In this document: piece by piece, positions 24,807-32,002 of the stretch
How positions within the stretch are numbered: position 1 is the stretch's first letter
Layout of the letters: every line of letters starts with the position of its first letter
NCBI GenBank assembly: GCA_003252055.1
Contig: QKDP01000200.1
Location: 1-32,002, forward strand
DNA length: 32,002 bases
Origin: Desulfobacter postgatei
Lineage (GTDB): Bacteria > Desulfobacterota > Desulfobacteria > Desulfobacterales > Desulfobacteraceae
Reading direction: 5' to 3'
Program-made: the position numbers and the translations under genes
The notes under the pieces: generated by a model
The model's input: the letters and a program-made list of their open reading frames with translations, nothing else
What the model was told of the DNA's origin: nothing
Databases searched by the model: none

Positions 24807-25139
24807 ATGAAACAGTATGTCATAGACGGCTTTACGCTGAAGGATTACACGGCTTTAAAAGAGTATTTTGACACGTATCTTGAGGCCGCCACCGTGGGCG
24901 GGATCTACTGGATTGAGCTGGATACCGGTATTTTGACACAAACCCAGGCCGCCCATAAGGCCTGCGGTCCCCATGTGTTTGCCCTGATGCTGGAAGAAAG
25001 TTCCCTGTCCTGTGAGCTGTTGGTAAGAATTAAAACCAATATCAGGTGTGATTGTATGGGCTATGCCACGGTTGACCAGCGCAACTGGCTGGTGGACTGG
25101 GCAGACGCCGTTCTCGAAAAACTGTCCATTTGTATTTGA
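24807..25139 (+). CDS. Small conserved-looking protein upstream of ribonuclease J, unknown function
   Basis: With ATG 24807 the protein has 110 residues (an in-frame GTG at 24789 would add six). It is soluble and acidic, with no signal peptide. It contains Cys53, Cys69, Cys81 and Cys83, the last two as RCDCMGYA, followed by a Trp-rich amphipathic C-terminal helix (QRNWLVDWADAVLEKL). The cysteines could bind metal, but no named zinc-finger pattern fits. I recall similar short proteins in related deltaproteobacteria but know no function. It ends 21 bases before the ribonuclease J gene, so it is probably its operon partner. The ribosome binding site is weak. Confidence 0.75.
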   Translation: MKQYVIDGFTLKDYTALKEYFDTYLEAATVGGIYWIELDTGILTQTQAAHKACGPHVFALMLEESSLSCELLVRIKTNIRCDCMGYATVDQRNWLVDWADAVLEKLSICI

Positions 25140-25160
25140 TGCCGGGTCGGGATAATTTAA

Positions 25161-26813
25161 ATGCTTAAACTCATACCCCTTGGGGGGCTTGGAGAAATAG
25201 GCCTGAACATGATGGTGGTGGAGTATGACGATGTCATGTTCATCATTGACGCAGGCCTCATGTTTCCTGAAGACCATATGCTGGGCGTGGATATTGTTAT
25301 CCCGGCCATGGATTACCTTCGGGAAAATATGGATAAAATCGAATTCATTATCCTGACCCATGCCCATGAAGATCACATCGGAGCCTTGCCCTACCTGTTG
25401 CGCGAAATCCGTCTGCCGGTATACGGTACGGCCTTTACCCTGGAGATTGTGCGCAACAAGCTCATTGAGTTTGATCTCAATACCCATGTGGATCTTAACC
25501 TGGTCAATCCGGGAGAGGTGCTGACCATTGAACCCTTTGACATAGAGTTTATCCGGGTCAGCCATTCCACCATTGACGGTGTGGGGATGGCCATCACAAC
25601 CCCCGAAGGTGTTGTGGTGCATACCGGAGATTTCCGCATCAGCCACTCTGCCGATATCATGAAAAATACTGATATTTCAAGTTTTGCCCGGTTTGGCGAA
25701 AAGGGTGTGCTGGCGTTGCTGTCCGATTCCACCAATGTGGAAGTAGAAGGCTATGCCATGTCTGAGCAGGAGGTGGCAAAAAATTTGGGAGAACTGGTTG
25801 AAGTGTCGCCCGGACGGGTGATTGTTTCGCTTTTTGCCTCCAATGTGTTCCGGATCCAGCAGGTGATTGATATTGCCAGGCACAACAACCGCCGGGTCAT
25901 CTTTAACGGCCGCAGCATGGAACAAATTACGGATGTGGCCATGCGCTTAGGCTATCTTGACTGCCCCCCGGGTCTGGTGGTGGATATCAAACAGATTCAA
26001 AAACTTGAAGACCATGAAGTGGTGATCGTCACCACAGGTACCCAGGGTGAGCCCATGTCTGCTCTGGCCCGCATGGCCTCGGGGGTTCACAAGCACATCA
26101 ATGTCCGCAAAGGGGATACCGTGATTTTGTCGAGCAAACATATCCCCGGAAACGAAAAAGCCATTGCCGGCATTATCAACAAGCTTTACCGCAGGGGCGC
26201 CGACGTGGTTTATTCCAAGATCGCCCAAATTCATGCTTCGGGGCATGCCCACCAGGAAGAGCTTAAGATGATGATCAACCTGACAAGACCTAAATATTTT
26301 ATCCCCATCCACGGGGAATACCGGCATCTTGTGATGCATGCAAGGCTTGCCGAAAAATTGGGTATGCCACGCAGTAACGTGATTGTGGCTGAAAACGGCC
26401 AGGTCATTACCTTTAACGGGGAAAAAGGGGGCAGGATTGAAGAGCGGGTGCAGACCGGCCGGATTCTTGTGGACGGAAAAGGCATCGGTGATGTGGGCCG
26501 GTCCGTGCTCAAAGAGCGCCGGGAACTGTCCGAAGGCGGTCTTGTGGTGGTGACCATGATCATTGACGAGGAGACCGGGGTGGTGCTGTACGGACCGGAA
26601 CTGATTTCCAGGGGCTTTATATTTGATTCCGCCACGGGATATCTTGTGGACGATGCCCAGTGCGTAATCCTGGAGATTGTTGAAGAGATTGATGCCGGGA
26701 TTGATTCCCGGGTGGAACTGATTCGAAAGAGGCTGCAGCGGGCGCTTAAACAGTATTTTGCCTTTGCCATTAACCGAAGGCCCTTGATTGTACCCATTAT
26801 CATTGAAGTATGA
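25161..26813 (+). CDS. rnj: Ribonuclease J
   Basis: The 550-residue enzyme is a beta-CASP metallo-beta-lactamase with 5'-to-3' exoribonuclease and endonuclease activity on RNA. HAHEDH at residues 67-72 is the zinc-binding motif; LLSDSTNVEVEG, the beta-CASP insert with FNGRSMEQ, TGTQGEPMSAL, and SGHAHQEELK with the distal zinc/phosphate histidines follow in the expected order, then a C-terminal dimerisation domain. RNase J is the main 5' exonuclease in many bacteria lacking or supplementing RNase E. The ATG at 25161 is preceded by GGGATAA. The stop overlaps the ftsK start (ATGA). Confidence 0.95.
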   Translation: MLKLIPLGGLGEIGLNMMVVEYDDVMFIIDAGLMFPEDHMLGVDIVIPAMDYLRENMDKIEFIILTHAHEDHIGALPYLLREIRLPVYGTAFTLEIVRNKLIEFDLNTHVDLNLVNPGEVLTIEPFDIEFIRVSHSTIDGVGMAITTPEGVVVHTGDFRISHSADIMKNTDISSFARFGEKGVLALLSDSTNVEVEGYAMSEQEVAKNLGELVEVSPGRVIVSLFASNVFRIQQVIDIARHNNRRVIFNGRSMEQITDVAMRLGYLDCPPGLVVDIKQIQKLEDHEVVIVTTGTQGEPMSALARMASGVHKHINVRKGDTVILSSKHIPGNEKAIAGIINKLYRRGADVVYSKIAQIHASGHAHQEELKMMINLTRPKYFIPIHGEYRHLVMHARLAEKLGMPRSNVIVAENGQVITFNGEKGGRIEERVQTGRILVDGKGIGDVGRSVLKERRELSEGGLVVVTMIIDEETGVVLYGPELISRGFIFDSATGYLVDDAQCVILEIVEEIDAGIDSRVELIRKRLQRALKQYFAFAINRRPLIVPIIIEV

Positions 26814-29221
26814 AAAAAGAACTGTCCGGCATTTTTTTAATATTTTTGATTATTCTGGCATCGGTAAGCCTTTTTTCATACCATGCCGGTGATCCTTGTG
26901 TGGGAAATCATTTTTTTACCCTCCCGGACCAGGTCCACAATCTGTTCGGCCTGGTCGGTGCACATGTTGCCGGGCTGTTTATATTTCTATTTGGCATTGG
27001 TGCCCTGTGGGTACCTTTGATCCTCTGTATTTTAGGTCTGTGGCTTATCAAAAATAAATCCCGGAACGTGATCTGGGTGACCCTGACAGGGGGACTGATC
27101 CTGATGATGACTACGGGCAGTATTTTTTTTCTGTTCAATGAAACCTATGCGTTTTCCGACACCACGATTTCTGCCGGCGGGAAAGTGGGTGGGCAGCTTG
27201 CAGGGGTTTTGCTTAAATATGCCAATATCACCGGCTGTGCCATATTCTTATGTTTTTTTGTGATAGTTGGCTTCATGCTGGTTACCGGCATTTCCCTAAA
27301 AGATGTGCTGAACGTTATCTGGGTCTGGCTGGTTCGCCTTACCCGGAGAATTAAACAGGACATGGCCGAAGGTTCCGGGTATTTAAAACAGACCCTGGAA
27401 AACAAAAGGCAGGAGAGAAAGGCCGCCAGGCTTGCCCGGGCTGAAAAACTAAAAGCCTTGACCGTCCTTCCAAGATTCGATGAAAAAAATCATGGAGATG
27501 ATGTTGAGCCTGATATGGATGAGTCCGATAGTCATGCGCCTGATTTTTTTCCTGGGCCGGGAACAAATGGGGATGTGATCCTGGAAAATTTTGATGCCCC
27601 CATGCCTACCCCCATCCGAAAGGTCTCTTCACCTAAAAGAAAATCCGGGTCTGAAAAATTATCTGGTCCCACCATTGTGGAAGTGGAAACCGATGACAAG
27701 GAGTATGTGCCAGATCCTGGCCTAAAAGATATCCGGGAAAAGCCCGATTTTGTTCTGCCCGGTTTGTCTTTTCTGGATGAAAAACCAAAAATCCGCAGGC
27801 AGATCGACACGGATGAACTCCAGAACAAGGCAAGTATTTTGAAGAAAAAGCTGGAGGATTTTAATGTTAAGGGCGAGGTGGTGGAAATTCTTCCCGGACC
27901 TGTGATCACTACCTTTGAGTATCGTCCGGCACCCGGCATCAAACTGTCAAAGATCGTGGGGCTTTCCGATGACCTTGCCCTTGCCCTTGCCGCCATTTCC
28001 ATCCGCATTGTGGCCCCTATTCCGGGTCGCGATGTGGTGGGCATTGAAATTCCCAATGATGAACGTGAACTGGTCAATTTAAGGGAAATGATCGCATCCA
28101 GGGAGTTTGTCCAGTCCAAATCTTTACTGACGCTTGGTCTTGGAAAGGATCTTCTTGGTCAGCCCGTGGCCACCAAAATGGATAAAATGCCCCATCTGCT
28201 CATTGCCGGTGCCACAGGTACGGGTAAAAGTGTGGGGCTGAATTCCATGATCATCAGTTTGCTGTACAAGGCCGCGCCTGATGAGGTCAAACTCATCATG
28301 ATTGACCCAAAACGTATTGAACTCTCTGTGTATAATGATATTCCCCATCTGATTACCCCTGTGGTCACGGATATGAAAAAAGCCACCAATGCACTTTTTT
28401 GGGCGGTTCGGGAAATGGAGCGCCGGTATGAGTTGTTGGAATTGTCAGGCTTAAGAAATATCGGACAGTTCAATGAAATGATCGACGAACGACTCAGCCA
28501 GATTGCTCCGGGCGCCTCTCCCGAGGATATTGTGCTTCCCGGCGGACTGCCCCTGGAGCGCCTGCCTTTTATTGTAGTGATCGTGGACGAACTCGGGGAC
28601 CTGATGATGGTCGCCTCCAAGGATGTGGAATATGCCCTGACACGCCTGGCCCAGATGGCCCGGGCTGCAGGTATCCATCTGATTATCGCCACCCAGCGTC
28701 CGTCCGCTGACGTGCTCACCGGCACGATCAAGGCCAATTTCCCCACCCGGATATCTTTTCAGACCTCTTCAAAAATCGACGGCAGGATCATCATTGACCA
28801 GGGCGGTCCCGAAAGCTTGCTTGGCAACGGAGACATGCTGTTCTCTCCCCCGGGCACAGGAAAGCTCATGCGTATCCAGGGCGCCTTTATTTCCGAAAAA
28901 GAGATTGGCCGGATTACTTCGTTTCTTAAAGATCAGCGGCAGCCGGATTACAACGAAGAAGTGATCCAGGGCGACGACGACGGCCAGGAAAAAGTGTTTG
29001 ACGAATCTGAATATGATGAAAAATACGACGAAGCTGTGGCCCTGGTGACCAAAGATCGTCAGGCCTCCATTTCCTATGTCCAGCGCCGGTTGCGAGTCGG
29101 TTACAACCGGGCTGCCCGGCTCATTGAGATGATGGAGCATGAGGGGATTGTCGGACCCCAGATCGGTTCCAAACCCCGGGACATACTGGTGAAAAGTTAT
29201 GATGAGGGGGAAACCGTATGA
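26810..29221 (+). CDS. ftsK: DNA translocase FtsK
   Basis: The 803-residue septal DNA pump moves chromosome ends to daughter cells and activates XerCD at dif. About four hydrophobic segments lie in residues 1-170 (membrane anchor), followed by a Lys-, Asp- and Pro-rich linker (about 190-330), much shorter than in E. coli. The motor has Walker A GATGTGKS (467-474) and VIVDELGDLMM as Walker B, then IATQRPSADVLTG and FQTSSKIDGRIIIDQGG. The C-terminal gamma winged helix (about 740-803, SISYVQRRLRVGYNRAARLI) recognises polar KOPS sequences. It overlaps rnj upstream and the methyltransferase downstream by 4 bases each. Confidence 0.97.
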   Translation: MKKELSGIFLIFLIILASVSLFSYHAGDPCVGNHFFTLPDQVHNLFGLVGAHVAGLFIFLFGIGALWVPLILCILGLWLIKNKSRNVIWVTLTGGLILMMTTGSIFFLFNETYAFSDTTISAGGKVGGQLAGVLLKYANITGCAIFLCFFVIVGFMLVTGISLKDVLNVIWVWLVRLTRRIKQDMAEGSGYLKQTLENKRQERKAARLARAEKLKALTVLPRFDEKNHGDDVEPDMDESDSHAPDFFPGPGTNGDVILENFDAPMPTPIRKVSSPKRKSGSEKLSGPTIVEVETDDKEYVPDPGLKDIREKPDFVLPGLSFLDEKPKIRRQIDTDELQNKASILKKKLEDFNVKGEVVEILPGPVITTFEYRPAPGIKLSKIVGLSDDLALALAAISIRIVAPIPGRDVVGIEIPNDERELVNLREMIASREFVQSKSLLTLGLGKDLLGQPVATKMDKMPHLLIAGATGTGKSVGLNSMIISLLYKAAPDEVKLIMIDPKRIELSVYNDIPHLITPVVTDMKKATNALFWAVREMERRYELLELSGLRNIGQFNEMIDERLSQIAPGASPEDIVLPGGLPLERLPFIVVIVDELGDLMMVASKDVEYALTRLAQMARAAGIHLIIATQRPSADVLTGTIKANFPTRISFQTSSKIDGRIIIDQGGPESLLGNGDMLFSPPGTGKLMRIQGAFISEKEIGRITSFLKDQRQPDYNEEVIQGDDDGQEKVFDESEYDEKYDEAVALVTKDRQASISYVQRRLRVGYNRAARLIEMMEHEGIVGPQIGSKPRDILVKSYDEGETV

Positions 29222-29841
29222 CCGCATTGCTTGATTTTGAATTTTTAAATACCATCAAGGGGTTTATGGATGATGATGAAGCCCTTCGTTTATATGATCT
29301 TTCCCTGGCTGCCGCAAGGTTGGGTCCGGTGCTTGAAATCGGCTCCTATTGCGGGCGCTCTGCTGCCATTATCGGGTCTGCCTGCAAGCTGAACAGCGGT
29401 ATTTTATTTTCCATAGACCATCATGCAGGCTCCGAAGAACAACAACCGGGCGAACAATATTTTGACCCTGACCTTTACGATGAGAAGACCTTAAGCGTCA
29501 ATACCTTCCCCTTGTTTCGTCAGACGCTTTCCCGGGCAGGCCTGGAAGACACGGTGGTGCCTATTGTCTGCACTTCAAAAACGGCAGGCCGCATGTGGAA
29601 GACTCCGCTTTCCATGGTGTTCATTGACGGCGGGCACTCCTTTGAAGCGGCATATACGGATTTTCTGACCTGGGCACCCCATATTATCCCGGGAGGCTTT
29701 CTGGTCATCCATGATATATTTTTCAATCCCCAGGAAGGGGGCCAGCCCCCGCGCCAGGTATATGAACTGGCACAGGCAACCGGGGGGTATGATGTGCTTG
29801 AGATGACGAAAACCTTGGGTGTGCTGCAGGTGAAAGTTTAA
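29218..29841 (+). CDS. Class I SAM-dependent methyltransferase, substrate unknown
   Basis: The 207-residue protein has a Rossmann methyltransferase fold of the Methyltransf_24 kind. Motif I is EIGSYCGRSA (40-49), the ribose-binding acid is Asp67 (SIDHH), and MVFIDGGHSFEAAYTDF with IPGGFLVIHD form later motifs, the aspartate and histidine being possible metal ligands as in catechol-type O-methyltransferases. The substrate cannot be told. It starts in a 4-base overlap with ftsK. Its stop codon overlaps that of the convergent ChaN-like gene in the self-complementary TTAA at 29838-29841. Confidence 0.85.
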   Translation: MTALLDFEFLNTIKGFMDDDEALRLYDLSLAAARLGPVLEIGSYCGRSAAIIGSACKLNSGILFSIDHHAGSEEQQPGEQYFDPDLYDEKTLSVNTFPLFRQTLSRAGLEDTVVPIVCTSKTAGRMWKTPLSMVFIDGGHSFEAAYTDFLTWAPHIIPGGFLVIHDIFFNPQEGGQPPRQVYELAQATGGYDVLEMTKTLGVLQVKV

Positions 29842-30890
29842 TCCCTTTTGCGCTTTTTCATTTTTTCCAACTCTGTTTTAAATTTTTCACAGGGGTCTTC
29901 ATAGGATACCCGCTGGGTGAACCACAGGTAATCGGCAGGGGGCACCGGATTAAACCCTTCAAGGGACAGCGGTTCCAAATACTGCGCGATGCCAGCCGGT
30001 TTTCTTTCAATTTCCGTTATGGACAGATTTGTCTGGGAGATGTTCGGTTTCAGGTGATGTACCCGGTCCATGACACCTAAACCATATTCGGTATGGCCCG
30101 CCCCTATTATGATGACAACAGGGCCTGTTTTTCGTCCTGCCTCATCGCGGTCTTGGGTTTGCACGGCATTGAACAGTTCAACCACGGACAGGGCCATCCG
30201 GTCATTGCGCGCCATCCAGGTATCATATAACCGGTCTGTCATCCGGCCATGATCCATGCCGCAATGAACTGATACAAAAACCGATTTCATGTACGATTCA
30301 TACGCGGTATTTGACAGTCTTGTGGAAAACAGCTGCTGCAATTCAATGGGGGACAGACCGTCGAGTCCTTTGCGGGTAATCCGGAGCTTCTGGGTGGCGG
30401 ACAGATCAAGGCCTGCGGCAGGAAGGTCGTTATCTGCCGCAAGCCTTATCAGATCCCAGTAGTAGCCCCACATGGTGTCGGACTGGTTTTTCCATCCCAG
30501 TTTTTTCCTGATTCGTTGTTCAACGGCTTTTTCCATCTTGGGCGTGTGTGCTTTTCTGCCGGCATCCACCAGGTTGAGCAGCAAAGGGGTGTCCTGGTAT
30601 GAAAAAAATTCAAAGCCGAGGATTGGGGCCCGCCCCTGGTGAATAAGAGCCTGGATAACCCGGTGCTGGATGGCATGGTGCATGGGATTGTCATGCTTTT
30701 CGGATAGATAGATAATATCGCTGTGGATAAGCATGTCCATAAGGCCGGTAAAGCTTACAGGTTCCCCAGTATCCCCTTTGACCAGGGTGCCGATTAACGG
30801 ATCATCGCGCATGACAATTTTGGATGTTGTGGCACAACCGCAAAACAGACACAGTACGCTCCCTATTAAAAAATAAATCAGACGTTGCAT
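29838..30890 (-). CDS. ChaN-like (Tiki superfamily) lipoprotein
   Basis: With ATG 30890 the protein has 350 residues. The start has AAGGAG 5 bases upstream and gives a lipoprotein signal peptide with lipid-attachment Cys19 (LFCGC), so it should be membrane-anchored in the periplasm. A longer frame starting at 30965 was rejected because its first 25 codons run through the palindromic repeat. Family motifs are YLSEKHDNPMHH (61-72), GFEFFSYQD and IIGAGHTEYG near residue 270. In Campylobacter ChaN, related residues bind haem and are linked to iron uptake; Tiki proteins are metalloproteases. Which role applies here is open, and no iron-uptake genes are adjacent. Confidence 0.87.
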   Translation of the reverse strand: MQRLIYFLIGSVLCLFCGCATTSKIVMRDDPLIGTLVKGDTGEPVSFTGLMDMLIHSDIIYLSEKHDNPMHHAIQHRVIQALIHQGRAPILGFEFFSYQDTPLLLNLVDAGRKAHTPKMEKAVEQRIRKKLGWKNQSDTMWGYYWDLIRLAADNDLPAAGLDLSATQKLRITRKGLDGLSPIELQQLFSTRLSNTAYESYMKSVFVSVHCGMDHGRMTDRLYDTWMARNDRMALSVVELFNAVQTQDRDEAGRKTGPVVIIIGAGHTEYGLGVMDRVHHLKPNISQTNLSITEIERKPAGIAQYLEPLSLEGFNPVPPADYLWFTQRVSYEDPCEKFKTELEKMKKRKRD

Positions 30891-30935
30891 TAATCTCCTT
30901 GTACAAACACTATGTAGTGCGCGACCAAAGCTCCT

Positions 30936-31058
30936 GTGTTTGGACGAAAAGTTGCCCAGATTCAAGGCGCAGAAAAATTTGCAACCGGAGCATACTAAAG
31001 TATGTGAGGATTGTAAATTTTTCTGTAACGCCGCAGATGGGTGACTTTTCGTTCAAAC
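30936..31058 (+). repeat. Palindromic intergenic repeat, copy 2
   Basis: A 123-base relative of 8584-8707. Its terminal arms GTTTGGACGAAAAGT / ACTTTTCGTTCAAAC pair at all 15 positions (one G-T). The apical stem is CATAC-TAAA-GTATG, differing from copy 1 at two pairs that remain complementary. It begins 5 bases past the stop of the AIM24-like gene and ends 45 bases before the ChaN-like start on the minus strand, so it lies between co-directional genes, as copy 1 does. The stored orientation is opposite to transcription here. Confidence 0.85.
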
Positions 31059-31063
31059 TCTAT

Positions 31064-31855
31064 TTAATCTCCGTCCAGCAGGCGTCCAAGACCGCCTAAA
31101 ACAGAACCTTCACCTTTAGCTGTGCCCCCGGTACTTGGCGCATGGCTGATGATACGGTCTGCCAGGCGGGAAAAAGGCAGGCTTTGCAGATAAACATTGC
31201 CGTATCCTTCCAGTGTGGCCAGAAACAAACCTTCGCCGCCGAAAAACATGGATTTAAGCCCGCCTGCCCGCTGGATGTCATATTGAATCCCCTGGGAAAA
31301 GGCCACGATGCAGCCGGTATCCACCATCAGCCTTTCGCCGTTCAGCTCTTTTTTAACGATGGTACCGCCGGCATGAATAAACGCCATGCCGTCACCTTCC
31401 AGGCGCTGGAGAATAAACCCTTCGCCGCCGAAAAAACCGGCCCCAAGTTTTTGGTTAAAGGCAATGGAAACTTTCGTGCCAAGGGCTGCGCACAGAAACG
31501 CATCTTTCTGGCAGATCAGCTGTCCGCCGATGGCGGCCATGTCAACGGGAATAATTTTTCCGGGATAGGGTGCGGAAAAGGCCACCCTTTTTTTATCATG
31601 TGCCTGGTTGGTGAAATGGGTGAGAAACAGGCTTTCACCGGTGAGCGCCCGTTTGCCTGCATTAAAGAGCTTGCCCATAATCCCTTTGTCCGCTTCAGAG
31701 CCGTCCCCCATTTTTGCTTCAAATTCAATACCCTGTTCCATCCAGTTCATGGCACCGGCTTCGGCAATCACGGTTTCGCCGGGATCCAGTTCCACCTCAA
31801 CGGCCTGCATGTCATCCCCAAAAATTTCGTAATCCACTTCATGGCACTGCATCAT
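31064..31855 (-). CDS. AIM24 / TIGR00266 family protein
   Basis: The 263-residue protein is glycine-rich and made mostly of beta strands, with repeated hairpins such as [19 protein letters not shown] and [20 protein letters not shown], the hallmark of this family. The N-terminal [17 protein letters not shown] is also typical. Bacterial members have no settled biochemical role; the mitochondrial namesake affects inner-membrane organisation. No signal peptide is visible, so it is probably cytoplasmic. AAGGAGATAA precedes a double ATG (31855 or 31852). The palindromic repeat starts 5 bases after its stop. Confidence 0.9.
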   Translation of the reverse strand: MMQCHEVDYEIFGDDMQAVEVELDPGETVIAEAGAMNWMEQGIEFEAKMGDGSEADKGIMGKLFNAGKRALTGESLFLTHFTNQAHDKKRVAFSAPYPGKIIPVDMAAIGGQLICQKDAFLCAALGTKVSIAFNQKLGAGFFGGEGFILQRLEGDGMAFIHAGGTIVKKELNGERLMVDTGCIVAFSQGIQYDIQRAGGLKSMFFGGEGLFLATLEGYGNVYLQSLPFSRLADRIISHAPSTGGTAKGEGSVLGGLGRLLDGD

Positions 31856-32002
31856 TTATCTCCTTCGACGTGTTGTGATGAAAGATTTAGCCTTCTTTGG
31901 CAGGCAGATAAAAATTTTTTGATATGCGGCACAGTATATCAGATTTTTCAGGTATTTTTCCATTAAAAAGCTACTTAAAATAAATGAGGTCACAGTGAAA
32001 TT

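Noticed and set aside
31142-31966. 274-codon open frame on the plus strand over the AIM24-like gene
   Set aside because: The minus-strand gene has a clear family match and ribosome binding site; the plus frame has none.
1-32002. CRISPR array, transposase, prophage or biosynthetic cluster
   Set aside because: No regularly spaced direct repeats, transposase or phage proteins, or assembly-line enzymes are visible on either strand.

Overview
The window looks like a chromosomal segment of a Gram-negative sulfate-reducer-type deltaproteobacterium (Desulfobacterota, most likely Desulfobacteraceae). This rests on gene order, moderate G+C, the style of the proteins (short EF-Ts, PurS-like/PurL fusion with separate PurQ, ribonuclease J in a Gram-negative background, LarE) and dispersed palindromic intergenic repeats. 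It is inference; no rRNA gene is present to confirm it. I see no phage, IS element, CRISPR array or secretion cluster.

Layout. 1-5 kb is the more accessory part: the 3' end of a crotonase-family gene, an AT-rich macro-domain gene, an Nramp metal transporter fused to a universal stress domain, a decayed open frame, a 12-codon leader ORF coupled to a secreted M23 peptidase, and a tRNA-Gln(CUG) on the minus strand with its own promoter and terminator. 5-7.1 kb holds larE, a hairpin shared with convergent ndk, and coaE divergent from ndk.

7.3-11 kb is a translation/termination block: rho, a palindromic repeat, rpmE, a strong terminator, prfA and prmC. 11.2-22.3 kb is one long, tightly packed run on the plus strand: rpsB, tsf, pyrH, frr, uppS, cdsA, dxr, rseP, purL, purQ, nth. 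From pyrH onward most junctions are overlaps or gaps of a few bases, so ribosome biogenesis, isoprenoid and phospholipid precursor synthesis, site-2 proteolysis, purine synthesis and base-excision repair are probably co-transcribed or translationally coupled.

22.3-24.6 kb is on the minus strand: proline dehydrogenase and an unrecognised membrane-anchored protein. 24.8-29.8 kb returns to the plus strand: a small conserved-looking protein, ribonuclease J, FtsK and a SAM methyltransferase, the last three joined by 4-base overlaps. 29.8-31.9 kb is minus strand: a ChaN-like lipoprotein and an AIM24-family protein, separated by a second copy of the palindromic repeat.

The most interesting non-coding signal is the pair of ~124-base imperfect palindromes at 8584-8707 and 30936-31058. 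They are about 86% identical, and two base pairs of the apical stem differ in a compensatory way, so secondary structure appears to be conserved. Otherwise most of the window is ordinary housekeeping sequence, and I do not see a clearly new multi-gene system.
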